Under the pieces are notes generated by a model. The model saw only the letters and a program-made list of their open reading frames with translations. It made no database searches and was not told the DNA's origin. A program made the position numbers and the translations under genes. Of a DNA stretch of 64,000 bases, positions 34,446 to 44,871 are shown piece by piece. Positions within the stretch are counted from its first letter, which is position 1. Each line of letters begins with the position of its first letter. The DNA comes from Polaribacter sp. NJDZ03 (lineage in GTDB: Bacteria > Bacteroidota > Bacteroidia > Flavobacteriales > Flavobacteriaceae), in contig NZ_CP079195.1 of assembly GCF_019263805.1 (NCBI RefSeq), forward strand, positions 127,501-191,500, written 5' to 3'.

Positions 34446-35384
34446 ATGTCAAAAGAAATAGAAGACAAATTAGAAAAAATACCAATTTTAAATCTCTTGG
34501 TACTATTCGGTAAGAAAATAAAAATTCCGGGTTTAGAAGGGATGACTTTGTATGACGTTGTAGAAATGTATATTCTAGGTATTGTTAAAGGTGCTTTAAC
34601 CACACGAGCAGGCGGAATTGCTTTTAGTTTTTTTATGGCAGTTTTTCCTTTTTTATTGTTTATTTTAACACTAATTCCTTATATTCCTATAGAAGGTTTC
34701 CAAGACGGATTATTCTCTTTTATTAAAGAAGTTTTACCACCACAAACATTTGAAGCAGTTAATTTAGTACTTATTGATATTATTAATAATCAGTACGGTA
34801 GCTTGCTTTCTTTTGGTTTTTTATTATCAATTTTATTAATGACCAATGGTGTAAATGCTATTTTTGGAGGATTTGAACATTCATACCACATTACAGATGT
34901 TAGAAATGTTTTTAGAGCTTATTTTGTTTCTTTGGGTGTTTCTTTATTAATGTCTTTGTTTTTAATTATAATAATAACTTCATTAATTTTATATCAATTT
35001 GCACTGTCTAAAATAGATGAAACAGGTTGGTTAGATACAACCGATTTAGATCTTTTTTATTACGGCAGAAGCCTTATTTTTTTAGTGATGATTTTTACCA
35101 TTGTTTCATTACTTTTTAGATATGGAACAAAACAAGGTAAAGAAACAAGGTTCTTTTCTGCGGGAGCAATTTTAACAACAGTTGTGTCTTTATTTTCATT
35201 TTATTTATTCGGAATTTATGTTGTTAAATTTGCACAATACAATCAATTATACGGTTCTATCGGTACCCTTTTAATATTAATGTTGTTTGTGTGGCTAAAC
35301 GCAATTATCTTATTGTTAGGGTTTGAATTAAATGCAGCTATTTATGCTTTAAGGTTCAGAAATAAAATTGATTCTATTTTATAA
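34446..35384 (+). CDS. YihY/BrkB-family inner-membrane protein
   Basis: 312 residues with about six transmembrane segments: ARAGGIAFSFFMAVFPFLLF opens the YihY core, followed by LLSFGFLLSILLMTNGVNAI, FVSLGVSLLMSLFLIIIITS and LLILMLFVWLNAIILLLGFELNA, which is the terminal family motif. The conserved GGIAFSFFMAVFP and ILLLGFELNA blocks mark the YihY (formerly RNase BN) family; the RNase BN name is a historical error. Function in transport or envelope is unknown. Confidence 0.88.
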   Translation: MSKEIEDKLEKIPILNLLVLFGKKIKIPGLEGMTLYDVVEMYILGIVKGALTTRAGGIAFSFFMAVFPFLLFILTLIPYIPIEGFQDGLFSFIKEVLPPQTFEAVNLVLIDIINNQYGSLLSFGFLLSILLMTNGVNAIFGGFEHSYHITDVRNVFRAYFVSLGVSLLMSLFLIIIITSLILYQFALSKIDETGWLDTTDLDLFYYGRSLIFLVMIFTIVSLLFRYGTKQGKETRFFSAGAILTTVVSLFSFYLFGIYVVKFAQYNQLYGSIGTLLILMLFVWLNAIILLLGFELNAAIYALRFRNKIDSIL

Positions 35385-35459
35385 CATTCCTAAGATTTTC
35401 ACGATATTTGCGCTCGCAAAAAGCAATTATCATTTTACAATTATCAGCGTGCTGATGTA

Positions 35460-35492
35460 TTGATAACTGATAAAAGAACATTGATAACTGAT
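35460..35492 (+). repeat. Short direct repeat TTGATAACTGAT before hisS
   Basis: TTGATAACTGAT occurs at 35460-35471 and 35481-35492, 21 bp apart, just upstream of the hisS start. The spacing is two DNA turns, so it could be a regulator site, or just a small duplication. Confidence 0.35.
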
Positions 35493-35496
35493 TTAT

Positions 35497-36864
35497 ATGA
35501 AACCAAGCATACCAAAAGGAACTAGAGATTTTTCGCCAACAGAAGTAGCCAATCGTACATATATTATGAATACGATAAAAACTGCTTTTGAAACTTTCGG
35601 ATTTCAACCTATAGAAACACCTAGTTTTGAAAATTCATCAACCTTAATGGGGAAATATGGTGAAGAAGGAGATCGATTGATTTTTAAGATTTTAAATTCT
35701 GGAGATTTTTTAAAGAAAGCAGATGGTACGCTTTTATCAGAAAAAAATAGCTTAAAAGTTACTAGTCAAATTTCAGAAAAAGCATTACGTTATGATTTAA
35801 CAGTACCTTTTGCGCGTTACGTTGTACAACATCAAAATGAAATTACATTTCCTTTTAAAAGATATCAAGTACAACCTGTTTGGAGAGCAGATAGACCACA
35901 AAAAGGACGTTTTAGAGAGTTTTTTCAGTGTGATGCAGATGTTGTTGGTAGCAAGTCTTTATGGCAAGAAGTAGAGTTTGTGCAGTTATATGATACTGTT
36001 TTTACTAAATTAGGTTTGGCAGGAACAACTATCAAAATAAATAATAGAAAAATACTTTCTGGAATTGCAGAGGTTATTGGAGCGCAAGATAAATTAATAG
36101 ATTTTACAGTTGCTTTAGATAAGTTAGATAAAATTGGTAAAGATGGTGTAGTTAAAGAAATGCTATCTAAAGGAATTACAGAAGAGGCTATTGAAAAAGT
36201 ACAACCTTTGTTCGATTTTACAGGGTCTAATTTAGATAAGTTAGCTTCTTTAGAAGGTATGTTATCTACATCTGAAGAAGGAACAAATGGAGTAGAAGAG
36301 TTACGTTTTGTAATTAATTCTGTTTCAGCATTAGGTTTAGAAACAGCTGCTTTAGAAGTTGATGTAACTTTAGCTAGAGGATTAAATTATTACACCGGAG
36401 CAATTTTTGAAGTTGCTGCACCAGCAGGTGTAAAAATGGGCTCCATTGGTGGTGGTGGAAGATATGACGATTTAACAGGAATCTTTGGATTAAAAGATGT
36501 TTCTGGAGTTGGAGTTTCTTTTGGGTTAGACAGAATTTATTTAGTTTTAGAAGAATTAGGTTTGTTTAAAGCTGTAGACCTGCCAAAACCTAAGGTTATT
36601 TTCTTAAATTTTGATGCAACTACAGATGTTGCTAAAATGAAAGCCGTAAAAAGTTTAAGAGAAAATAATATAAAAAGTGAATTTTATCCTGATTTAGCAG
36701 AAAGTAATAAGGCTCAAAAACGACAATGGAAGTATGTCTCTGCTAGAGAAATTGAATTTGTGGTTTCTGATATTGAAAAAGATATTTTTAACTTAAAAAA
36801 CATGACTTCTGGAGAGCAGCACAATTGTTCTTTATCAGAATTAGTAAATTTACTTAAGGCATAA
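35497..36864 (+). CDS. hisS: Histidyl-tRNA synthetase
   Basis: 455 residues, class II synthetase. Motif 2 is VWRADRPQKGRFREFFQCDADVVG, the histidine-binding block is VTLARGLNYYTGAIFEV, and the motif-3 Arg lies in GVGVSFGLDRIYLVLEEL. The C-terminal anticodon-binding domain starts at about 365 (KPKVIFLNFDATTDVAK). It is preceded by a short direct repeat; folE follows on the same strand. Confidence 0.97.
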   Translation: MKPSIPKGTRDFSPTEVANRTYIMNTIKTAFETFGFQPIETPSFENSSTLMGKYGEEGDRLIFKILNSGDFLKKADGTLLSEKNSLKVTSQISEKALRYDLTVPFARYVVQHQNEITFPFKRYQVQPVWRADRPQKGRFREFFQCDADVVGSKSLWQEVEFVQLYDTVFTKLGLAGTTIKINNRKILSGIAEVIGAQDKLIDFTVALDKLDKIGKDGVVKEMLSKGITEEAIEKVQPLFDFTGSNLDKLASLEGMLSTSEEGTNGVEELRFVINSVSALGLETAALEVDVTLARGLNYYTGAIFEVAAPAGVKMGSIGGGGRYDDLTGIFGLKDVSGVGVSFGLDRIYLVLEELGLFKAVDLPKPKVIFLNFDATTDVAKMKAVKSLRENNIKSEFYPDLAESNKAQKRQWKYVSAREIEFVVSDIEKDIFNLKNMTSGEQHNCSLSELVNLLKA

Positions 36865-36951
36865 TAAATTATAGTTAGATAGTTTTAATTTATTAATAAA
36901 TTTAAATAATACGTTGCAAACACGTAAATTTGCACTTTAATAAAGAATGAA

Positions 36952-37638
36952 ATGTTTGAATTAGACAGCAAAATGAATGACGAAAGAATTGACGAATTAG
37001 GAGAAAATCATGTGGCAACTTCTGCGGAAAATCCAATTAGACCAGATGCATTTGATATTTCTAATGAAGAGAAAATAGCAAAAATCCAAGAAAGTGTAAA
37101 AGATATTTTACAAACTTTAGGTATGGATTTAACAGATGATAGTTTACAAGGAACTCCTAAAAGAGTTGCAAAGGCTTTTGTAAACGAAATGTTTATGGGC
37201 TTAAACCCAGCAAACATGCCAAAAGCTTCTACGTTTGACAATAATTACAAGTATGGTGAAATGTTGGTAGAAAAAAACATTGTTGTATACTCTACTTGCG
37301 AGCATCATTTATTACCAATTATTGGTAGAGCACATGTAGCTTATATTTCTGATGGAAAAGTTATTGGACTTTCTAAAATGAATAGAATTGTAGAATATTT
37401 TTCTAAAAGACCACAAGTACAAGAGCGTTTAACAATGCAAATTGTACAAGCAATGCAAGAAGCATTGGGAGTAGAAGATGTTGCTTGTGTTATAGATGCA
37501 AAACACTTATGTGTTAATTCTAGAGGTATTAAAGATATAGAAAGTTCTACTGTTACAGCAGAATTTGGAGGTAAGTTTAAAAATAAAGAAACTAAGAAAG
37601 AATTTTTACAATATTTACAAATGGATACAAAATTCTAA
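36952..37638 (+). CDS. folE: GTP cyclohydrolase I
   Basis: 228 residues. It opens GTP to 7,8-dihydroneopterin triphosphate, the first step to tetrahydrofolate. The zinc and active-site residues are at C116-E-H118-H119 in YSTCEHHLLPIIGRAHVAYI, with the later GLSKMNRIVEYFSKRPQVQERL and VACVIDAKHLCVNSRGI (second Cys ligand). The N-terminal 35 residues are acidic and variable. -7-like TAAATTTG lies at 36925-36932, 20 bp ahead of the start. Confidence 0.96.
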   Translation: MFELDSKMNDERIDELGENHVATSAENPIRPDAFDISNEEKIAKIQESVKDILQTLGMDLTDDSLQGTPKRVAKAFVNEMFMGLNPANMPKASTFDNNYKYGEMLVEKNIVVYSTCEHHLLPIIGRAHVAYISDGKVIGLSKMNRIVEYFSKRPQVQERLTMQIVQAMQEALGVEDVACVIDAKHLCVNSRGIKDIESSTVTAEFGGKFKNKETKKEFLQYLQMDTKF

Positions 37639-37660
37639 ATTATTAGAATTTTGTGATAAA

Positions 37661-37690
37661 AAAACAGTTTAGAGAATTCTAAACTGTTTT
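37661..37690 (+). terminator. Terminator after folE
   Basis: AAAACAGTTTAG-AGAATT-CTAAACTGTTTT, with A and T tracts outside, 20 bp beyond the stop. Confidence 0.85.
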
Positions 37691-37910
37691 TTTATGTAAT
37701 TCATTTATATTTTAATAGAAAGATATTTCTGTATATAAATCTTTATTTATAAAATAAAGTAGGGTTTTTTTTAAGTCATACGTTTTATAATTGAAAGATA
37801 TTATTTGATATAAAAAAACAAGTATTCAAATAATGATTATTAAAAGAACAATACACTAGAATACTGTTTAGTGGTTGTTTCTAATTTATAAATATTTTAA
37901 GATAAAAATT

Positions 37911-38975
37911 ATGACCAAAAAAATCTATTATTTCCTTTTTTTAACATCAATAACTTTTTTATTGTCGTCGTGTGAAGCTAACGAATCTGTCGAAATTGAA
38001 ACAGTTCCTGAAGTAAGTACTCCTATTTTAGCAAATGAAGTTTCAAATAATTTAACAATTAATTCTGCAGAAAAAATAGAAGGTACAATACCTGCTGCTA
38101 GTCAAAATATCCCTTTTACTGTTGTAGATCCACAAGAATTTGCTTTTTTAAATGAAGGTTTTGATATCGAATTAAATGTTGAACCTAATAATGTAGCTGG
38201 TGCTTATTTTCAAATTAAAGATAATGATGGCACTCTAGCAAATAGTTTTTATAAAATAGATTTATCTGATGCAAATTTAAACGAAAATAAAAACCTAAAA
38301 TTAGATATTGATTTTAAAGCAACGATGTCTGTTGGTACTTTTTGTTATGTTATTACACTGTATGACGCTAATGGAGGAGTTAGTGATTCTGTTGATATTT
38401 GTGTTACTATAAAAAATTGGGGAGGAAATGATAGCTTGTTAGGTGTTTGGGAATACTCTAAAACAGAAAACCTTACTGCAGGATCTTCTGGTTTTTATGA
38501 TGTTGTTGGAGATAATGAATGTACTCCACAGAGAATAAAGATTCATACAGATGAATTGAAAGACTATGAGACCTGTGATATTATAGAAAGTAGTGTTGTA
38601 GAGTTTAAAGTTGATGGAACTTATGAATGGAAAGTTTCTGGTAAAAAAGATTATTTTAGTTTATTGAAGTCTTTAAATGAGGGAGTACCAAGTTTTGATG
38701 CTAAATCTAGCTCATATAGTTATGTTTTAAAAGGAAACTGGTCTTATATAGCATCTGAAAGTAGGTTGGTTATGTATGAATACAATACAGAAAAAGAAGA
38801 TTTAGGTAAGGTAGTTATGAATAACATTGTAATTGGAGAAGCTTTATATTTTGCTAACGGAACTACAGAAATTTCTACAGATAATTTTACACTAACCCAA
38901 GATCTTAGCAATTTGTCGGGAGTTTTTGAAGCATTAAAAGGTGTAAGATATAAGCAATACTTTACTAAAAGATAA
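37911..38975 (+). CDS. Lipoprotein with an N-terminal Ig-like region and a C-terminal lipocalin-like part
   Basis: About 354 residues from MTKKIYYFLFLTSITFLLSSC; an in-frame ATG at 37875 would add 12 residues to the n-region and is unlikely. The N-terminal half (FTVVDPQEFAFLNEGFDIEL and following) looks like a beta-sandwich. The C-terminal half begins LLGVWEYSKTENLTAG and ends in alternating strands, with ESSVVEFKVDGTYEWKVSGKK and GNWSYIASESRLVMYEYN, as in lipocalin-like lipoproteins of Bacteroidota. No enzyme motif. Outer-membrane anchorage is expected. It stands alone. Confidence 0.65.
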   Translation: MTKKIYYFLFLTSITFLLSSCEANESVEIETVPEVSTPILANEVSNNLTINSAEKIEGTIPAASQNIPFTVVDPQEFAFLNEGFDIELNVEPNNVAGAYFQIKDNDGTLANSFYKIDLSDANLNENKNLKLDIDFKATMSVGTFCYVITLYDANGGVSDSVDICVTIKNWGGNDSLLGVWEYSKTENLTAGSSGFYDVVGDNECTPQRIKIHTDELKDYETCDIIESSVVEFKVDGTYEWKVSGKKDYFSLLKSLNEGVPSFDAKSSSYSYVLKGNWSYIASESRLVMYEYNTEKEDLGKVVMNNIVIGEALYFANGTTEISTDNFTLTQDLSNLSGVFEALKGVRYKQYFTKR

Positions 38976-39011
38976 TTTTCTTTAATCATATTTAAGGTGT
39001 CTAGAAAGACA

Positions 39012-39052
39012 AAAAAAACTCAAGATTTATTTAAAATCTTGAGTTTTTTTTT
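39012..39052 (+). terminator. Terminator after the lipoprotein gene
   Basis: AAAAAACTCAAGATTT...AAATCTTGAGTTTTTT, a long perfect hairpin with A and T tracts. Confidence 0.85.
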
Positions 39053-39108
39053 ATTTAGATTAGTAGAAGTATATGTTTAGTATTTTAACTTCGTCTAATT
39101 CTGTATTA

Positions 39109-39267
39109 TACCAAATGAATTTTAAAATAATTGATAATAAATTTGAATTATTTTTTCTGAATATGCAATAGAAAATCTAATCATAGCCTTAGTTATGGTT
39201 CTATTTTATATTAAAATATTAAGGGAAATAAACGAATTTAATCGGTCATTTTAATGTTTATTTGGTA
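39109..39267. mobile_element. MITE-like element, copy A (complete)
   Basis: 159 bp, non-coding, with terminal inverted repeats TACCAAAT (39109-39116) and ATTTGGTA (39260-39267), each flanked by TTA (a possible 3-bp target duplication). A second copy with about four in five bases the same by eye over its left two-thirds lies at 51167-51320. The body includes ATTGATAATAAATTTGAATT and AATCATAGCCTTAGTTATGG. No transposase in the window. The rest of the intergenic region up to the secA terminator shows nothing else. Confidence 0.65.
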
Positions 39268-39395
39268 TTAGTTATGTTAGCTTTGTTATTTACACTTTTT
39301 GTGATATGTGTATTTCTATAATTAACAGTTTTTCATACACCATATATAGCTTCTTATTAACATACAATTGTGTAAGTAAAATTAGCTTAAAAAGG

Positions 39396-39431
39396 AAGTC
39401 CGAAATTCTCTAATTAGAAAATTTCGGACTT
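39396..39431 (-). terminator. Terminator after secA
   Basis: AAGTCCGAAATT and AATTTCGGACTT (12-bp perfect arms) about 40 bp past the secA stop; a T-run follows on the minus strand. Confidence 0.85.
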
Positions 39432-39468
39432 ATTAATTATGTAAGAATTCTTTTTTAGAAGAACTATA

Positions 39469-42400
39469 TTACTTATTTACTACAACCCATTCTCCTTTTT
39501 CAATTAAAGGAATAGCTTGTTTAAATTTTACTTCTTTCTCTTCACCACTCATTACGTTTTTAATGGTAACACGTTCGTTTCTTCCAACTTTTGGTTGCTC
39601 ACGTACTATTGTTTCAACAGGTTCAGATTGTTTTTGTTGAGAATTCTGAATTGCTTGTTCTGTTGAGTTTTGAACATCAGCTTTACTGGTATTTAAACTT
39701 TCTCTTTTTTGTTGACGTGCTTCAGAAATTTGATTCGCATCTTGACTTGGAAGCTCACCTTTAAATAAGAAAGATAATACCTCTCTGTTTATTTCATCAA
39801 CAGTCGTTTTAAATAATTCAAAAGCCTCAAATTTATAGACTAATAAAGGATCTTTTTGTTCATAAGATGCATTTTGAACAGATTGTTTTAAATCATCCAT
39901 TTTACGTAAATGATCTTTCCAATTTTCATCTATAATTGCTAGCGTAATGTTTTTTTCGAAATCTGTAATTAAACTTTTTCCTTCACTTTCATAAGCTTCT
40001 TTTAAGTTGGTTACAACTTGTAAAGATTTGGTACCATCTGTAAAAGGAACTACAATCCTTTCATAACGATCACCTTCATTTTCAAAAACATCTTTAATTA
40101 CAGGAAAAGCTAAAACGGCATTTCTTTCAATTTTGTTTTTATAATGTTCAGTAACAAGATCATATAATTTGTCTGTAATTTCTTTTTCTGAAAGTTTATC
40201 AAATTCTGCTTCCGTAAATGGAGAAGTCATTGATGAAAATTTAATCAATTCAAATTCAAAATTATGGAAATTCTTAGCAGCTTTATTAGTACGAGTAATA
40301 GATTCACACGTATCATAAATCATGTTTGCAATATCTACTTGCAAATGTTTACCATCTAATGCATGACGTCTTCTTTTGTAAACAAACTCACGTTGAGCGT
40401 TCATAATATCATCATACTCTAACAAACGTTTACGAATACCAAAGTTATTTTCTTCTACTTTCTTTTGTGCTCTTTCAATAGACTTGGTAATCATAGAATG
40501 CTGAATTACTTCACCTTCTTTTAAGCCCATTCTATCCATCATTTTTGCAATTCTATCAGAACCAAAAAGACGCATTAAATTGTCATCTAAAGCTACATAA
40601 AATTGTGTAGACCCAACGTCACCTTGTCTTCCTGCACGTCCACGTAATTGTCTGTCTACACGTCTAGAATCATGTCTTTCTGTACCAATAATAGCTAAAC
40701 CACCAGATTTTTTAACTTCATTAGATAATTTAATATCGGTACCACGACCTGCCATGTTTGTTGCAATTGTAACAATACCAGGTTTACCAGCTTGTGCAAC
40801 AACATCTGCTTCTCTTTTGTGTAGTTTTGCATTTAAAATATTATGAGGAATCTTACGCATTTGTAACATTCTACCTAATAATTCGGAGATTTCTACAGAA
40901 GTTGTACCTACTAAAACAGGTCTATTTTGTTCAACTAGTTTTACAATATCTTCTATAACTGCATTGTATTTTTCACGAGCAGTTTTGTAGATTAAATCTT
41001 CCTTATCATCTCTTTGAATAGGTCTGTTTGTAGGAATTTCTACAACATCTAATTTGTATATTTCCCATAACTCACCAGCTTCTGTTATTGCTGTACCTGT
41101 CATACCAGACAGTTTTCTGTACATTCTAAAGTAGTTCTGTAAAGTTACAGTAGCAAAAGTTTGAGTAGCATCTTCAATTTTTACATTTTCTTTTGCCTCA
41201 ATTGCTTGGTGTAATCCGTCTGAATAACGACGACCGTCCATGATACGACCTGTTTGCTCATCAACAATCATTACTTTGTTTTCCATAACAACGTACTCAA
41301 CATCTTTTTCAAAAACAGTGTATGCTTTTAAAAGTTGGTTCATGGTATGAATACGCTCACTTTTGATACTAAAGTCTTTATATAGTTCTTCTTTTTGAGC
41401 AGTTTTTTCTTCTTTACTAATTTCAGAATTATCTATTTCACCAATTTTAACTCCAATATCTGGTAATACAAAGAAATTGTCATTTGCAGTTTTTTCTGAT
41501 AAATCTGCGATCCCTTTGTCGGTTAAATCAATTTGATTATTTTTTTCTTCAACAACAAACCATAAGTCTTCATCTACTTGTGGCATTAATTTGTTGTTAT
41601 CTTGCATGTAGTAGTTTTCTGTTTTCTGCAAGATTTGTTTATTTCCTTCTTGAGATAAAAACTTAATTAATGCTTTGTTTTTTGGTAACCCACGGTAAAC
41701 TCTTAATAATAAGAATCCGCCATCTTTATCATTACCTTCTGCAATTAGTTTTTTCGCTTCTGCAAAAACACTTACTAAGTGATTTTTTTGCTTAGTAACT
41801 AATTCAGAAACTAAAGGTTTTAATTCGTTAAATTCATGTCTGTCTCCTTGTGGTACTGGTCCAGAAATAATTAACGGTGTTCTAGCATCATCAATTAAAA
41901 CAGAATCTACCTCATCAATAATAGCATAGTTAGGTGCTCTTTGTACTAAATCATCTTTAGAGCTAGCCATATTATCACGTAAATAATCGAAACCAAATTC
42001 GTTATTTGTTCCGTAAGTAATATCTGCGTTATAAGCTTTTCTACGTGCATCAGAATTTGGTTGATGATAATCGATACAATCTGTTGTAAAACCATGAAAC
42101 TCAAAAATTGGTCCCATCCACGCTTTATCACGTTTTGCTAAATAATCATTTACGGTTACTAAGTGAACTCCGTTACCCGTTAATGCATTTAAATAAACGG
42201 GTAGGGTAGAAACTAATGTTTTTCCCTCACCAGTCATCATTTCTGCAACTTTACCTTGGTGTAAAACAGAGCCACCAATTAATTGAACATCATAATGAAC
42301 CATGTCCCAAGTAACAGCTTTACCAGATGCATCCCAAGAATTTGCCCAGAAAGCTTTATCACCTTCTAGAGTAACGTTGTCTCTTTCTGCAGATAATTCT

Positions 42401-42810
42401 CTATCAAAAGGAGATGCTGTAACTTCTACTTTTTCATTTTCTACAAAACGTTTAGCCGTTTCTTTTACTATAGCAAAAGCTTCTGGCATAATTTTAAGTA
42501 AAGTTTCTTCAGAAACTTTATATGCTTCATCTTTTAAAGTATCTATTTCTGTATAAATATCTTCTTGACGATCTATATTTGCCGTCTTAGCTTCTTCTTC
42601 TAATTCAGTAATTTTAGTATCAAACTCTTTTGTAGCAGTTTTTATTCTTTGCTTAAACTCGATGGTTTTGGCCCTTAAACCATCATTAGAAAGTTTAGAA
42701 AATTCTATTTCGAATTTTTTTACATTTTCAACAACTGGTTGTAAAATTTTTAAATCTTTTTCTTGTTTATCACCAACAAAAAGTTTGATTACTGAATTTA
42801 AAATATTCAT
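39469..42810 (-). CDS. secA: Preprotein translocase ATPase SecA
   Basis: 1113 residues, the long Bacteroidota form. Walker A is in [19 protein letters not shown], the DEAD-like motif in [21 protein letters not shown], and the helicase motifs [16 protein letters not shown] and [20 protein letters not shown] are conserved. Insertions relative to E. coli lie between the nucleotide-binding domain and the helical scaffold. The C-terminus ends [23 protein letters not shown] and lacks the CxCxSG(X)8CH zinc site of SecB-binding SecA proteins. It drives protein export through SecYEG. Confidence 0.97.
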   Translation of the reverse strand: MNILNSVIKLFVGDKQEKDLKILQPVVENVKKFEIEFSKLSNDGLRAKTIEFKQRIKTATKEFDTKITELEEEAKTANIDRQEDIYTEIDTLKDEAYKVSEETLLKIMPEAFAIVKETAKRFVENEKVEVTASPFDRELSAERDNVTLEGDKAFWANSWDASGKAVTWDMVHYDVQLIGGSVLHQGKVAEMMTGEGKTLVSTLPVYLNALTGNGVHLVTVNDYLAKRDKAWMGPIFEFHGFTTDCIDYHQPNSDARRKAYNADITYGTNNEFGFDYLRDNMASSKDDLVQRAPNYAIIDEVDSVLIDDARTPLIISGPVPQGDRHEFNELKPLVSELVTKQKNHLVSVFAEAKKLIAEGNDKDGGFLLLRVYRGLPKNKALIKFLSQEGNKQILQKTENYYMQDNNKLMPQVDEDLWFVVEEKNNQIDLTDKGIADLSEKTANDNFFVLPDIGVKIGEIDNSEISKEEKTAQKEELYKDFSIKSERIHTMNQLLKAYTVFEKDVEYVVMENKVMIVDEQTGRIMDGRRYSDGLHQAIEAKENVKIEDATQTFATVTLQNYFRMYRKLSGMTGTAITEAGELWEIYKLDVVEIPTNRPIQRDDKEDLIYKTAREKYNAVIEDIVKLVEQNRPVLVGTTSVEISELLGRMLQMRKIPHNILNAKLHKREADVVAQAGKPGIVTIATNMAGRGTDIKLSNEVKKSGGLAIIGTERHDSRRVDRQLRGRAGRQGDVGSTQFYVALDDNLMRLFGSDRIAKMMDRMGLKEGEVIQHSMITKSIERAQKKVEENNFGIRKRLLEYDDIMNAQREFVYKRRRHALDGKHLQVDIANMIYDTCESITRTNKAAKNFHNFEFELIKFSSMTSPFTEAEFDKLSEKEITDKLYDLVTEHYKNKIERNAVLAFPVIKDVFENEGDRYERIVVPFTDGTKSLQVVTNLKEAYESEGKSLITDFEKNITLAIIDENWKDHLRKMDDLKQSVQNASYEQKDPLLVYKFEAFELFKTTVDEINREVLSFLFKGELPSQDANQISEARQQKRESLNTSKADVQNSTEQAIQNSQQKQSEPVETIVREQPKVGRNERVTIKNVMSGEEKEVKFKQAIPLIEKGEWVVVNK

Positions 42811-42952
42811 TTATTATGTTATTTTCAGTTAAACTAATAACTGCATTATAGTTCCGTATCAGGTTTTTTAAAAGCCTGAAAAACAGTTTTCTAGATTAAA
42901 AGAAAACAAAAAAAAAGCCTCATTAGAGACTTTTTATATTTAATTATTATGT

Positions 42953-43174
42953 TTAGTATTCATCCTCATTCCAAAGATAATCATCTTCGGTAGGATAATC
43001 TGGCCATATTTCAACAATTGAATCATACGCATCACCTTCATCTTCTATATCTTGTAGGTTTTCTACTACTTCTAAAGGAGATCCAGTTCTAATAGCGTAA
43101 TCTATTAATTCGTCTTTGGTTGCTGGCCAAGGCGCATCTGCTAAATAAGATGCTAATTCTAATGTCCAATACAT
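42953..43174 (-). CDS. DUF2795 protein
   Basis: 73 residues, MYWTLELASYLADAPWPATK then DELIDYAIRTGSPLEVVENLQDI and an acidic, aromatic tail PDYPTEDDYLWNEDEY. This is the DUF2795 pattern. It is helical and acidic, no signal peptide. In flavobacteria this gene is regularly next to secA and cobA-like genes. Function unknown. Confidence 0.85.
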   Translation of the reverse strand: MYWTLELASYLADAPWPATKDELIDYAIRTGSPLEVVENLQDIEDEGDAYDSIVEIWPDYPTEDDYLWNEDEY

Positions 43175-43344
43175 TTCTTAATGTTTAATTTTGTGCAAAA
43201 ATAATTTTTTTACTGAATTATACAAGTCTTTTTTAAGAAATATATAGAGAAGTTATTTTATGATTTTGTTAATAACTTAAAATTAATGCTTTAAGTGATA
43301 AAAAAAACAAGAAAACTTCTTTAAATCGATAAAAAAAGAACGTG

Positions 43345-43917
43345 TTAATTTTTTGTAGGAATCCATTTGATTTCCTCTACTGATAAGTCTTTAGACAACT
43401 TTCGTGCCAACGTAAAAAGGTAGTCAGAAAGTCGGTTTAAGTATTTTAGTATGTCAATATTAATATTTTCTTGATCATTTAGTTCTACAACTAAGCGTTC
43501 TGCCCGTCTGCAAATACATCTTGCAATATGACAAAATGACACAGATTGATGTCCGCCAGGAAGAATAAAATGAGTCATTTGAGGAAGCTCTAAATCCATT
43601 TTGTCAATTTCTTCTTCTAAAAACAGAATAGAAGCCTCGTCAATTTTTGGAATATTTAGTCTTTCTTTTCCATTTTTTAAAGTTTCTTTTTCAGGAGGTG
43701 TTGCTAACATAGCGCCTAGAGTAAATAATTCATTTTGAATATTTAATAAAGACTCTTTAATAGAGGTACTTACTTCTTGATCTTTTATTAATCCAATATA
43801 AGAATTTAGTTCGTCTACATTACCATAACTTTCTATACGTAGATTGTACTTTTTAACTCTTGTACCTCCAAAAAGAGCAGTTGTACCGGCATCGCCTGTT
43901 TTTGTATATATTTTCAT
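43345..43917 (-). CDS. pduO: PduO-type cob(I)alamin adenosyltransferase
   Basis: 190 residues. MKIYTKTGDAGTTALFGGTRV at the N-terminus is the PduO ATP site, and HFILPGGHQSVSFCHIARCICRRAERLVVEL the corrin-binding helix. It makes adenosylcobalamin from cob(I)alamin and ATP. Relevant here because the carotenoid regulator at 58.6 kb carries CarH-type cobalamin motifs and would need this cofactor form. I looked for a cobalamin riboswitch upstream and saw none. Confidence 0.93.
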   Translation of the reverse strand: MKIYTKTGDAGTTALFGGTRVKKYNLRIESYGNVDELNSYIGLIKDQEVSTSIKESLLNIQNELFTLGAMLATPPEKETLKNGKERLNIPKIDEASILFLEEEIDKMDLELPQMTHFILPGGHQSVSFCHIARCICRRAERLVVELNDQENINIDILKYLNRLSDYLFTLARKLSKDLSVEEIKWIPTKN

Positions 43918-44007
43918 AATTTTCGTTGCAAATTATTATTAAATCAAAGTTACAAAGTTTAAAAAGAGTGCTGTTTAAAATTAACACGATTTAACACTTT
44001 AAAAAAA

Positions 44008-44784
44008 TCAGACTCTTATTTTAAAATGTTCTTTTTCCTGTTCTTTTCTGAAGAAAACAATTCCCCAATAAAAAACATCAACGGTAACTTTTACTTTATT
44101 ATGATTTTTAATTTCTGTCCAAGCTTCTTTCATCTCATCACTCCAATAAATGTCATCAAAAATCCAGACAGAATTATTTGTTACAGTGTCTAAACATGTA
44201 TTAAAATAGTGTAAGGTATCTTTTTTGGTGTGATTTCCATCAAAATAAATACAATCGAATTGCTGGTTTTTTATAGCTTCGGGCAAAGTGTTTTTAAAAT
44301 CACCCGTAATTATTTGAATATCTTTATAATTATTTTTAGAAAATAACTTGTTAGCTACTTTACTAGTTTCTGGGCAGCCTTCTAAACTTAAAATAGCAGT
44401 TTCTTTATTACCAATTTTTACAGCAGAGGTTCCAAGCCCTATAGAAGTACCAATTTCTAAAACGTTTTTAGGTTCAAAATATTGAATTATACGAATTAGT
44501 AACTTTGCTTTTTTGTTTGATAATCCTGCAATTTTAGCTATTTTAGATACTTGACGCTCATTATTTTTAAAAATTTTAGATCCTGCACCAAAATCTGTGA
44601 CTTTTATCAAACTTTTGTTGTCTAATAATTGTTGTTTTGTTTTAGAAAATAATTTAAATAATTTGGGGTCTGTTTTTTTGTAAAAACACGTGGTTACTAA
44701 ATCATACACAAAAGGAGAATGAACCCCATGTTGATTGGATGATTTTACGAGAAATCTTAAATATTCTTTTAACAAATAGATCAT
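44008..44784 (-). CDS. Class I SAM-dependent methyltransferase (O-methyltransferase-like)
   Basis: About 258 residues starting at MIYLLKEYLRFLVKSSNQHG; the longer reading frame up to 44883 would run over the promoter of the divergent wza-like gene and is rejected. The Rossmann glycine loop is NVLEIGTSIGLGTSAVKI, with later FDCIYFDGNHTKKDTLHYF and NSVWIFDDIYWS, as in catechol-type O-methyltransferases. The conserved N-terminal NQHGVHSPFVYDLV motif is common in Bacteroidota members. Substrate unknown. Confidence 0.8.
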   Translation of the reverse strand: MIYLLKEYLRFLVKSSNQHGVHSPFVYDLVTTCFYKKTDPKLFKLFSKTKQQLLDNKSLIKVTDFGAGSKIFKNNERQVSKIAKIAGLSNKKAKLLIRIIQYFEPKNVLEIGTSIGLGTSAVKIGNKETAILSLEGCPETSKVANKLFSKNNYKDIQIITGDFKNTLPEAIKNQQFDCIYFDGNHTKKDTLHYFNTCLDTVTNNSVWIFDDIYWSDEMKEAWTEIKNHNKVKVTVDVFYWGIVFFRKEQEKEHFKIRV

Positions 44785-44871
44785 TTTTATATAAAAAAAC
44801 GAAAGTAAAATAAAATTATAGTAAACCACTTTTAAAAAGTATATTTGTGCATATTTATGATTAAAATTACA

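Noticed and set aside
39053..39395. Hidden small gene between the lipoprotein gene and secA
   Set aside because: All frames are full of stops; the region holds the MITE-like copy A and AT-rich DNA only.
43918..44007. Cobalamin riboswitch near the adenosyltransferase gene
   Set aside because: The gap is under 100 bp and has no B12-box-like or long paired structure.
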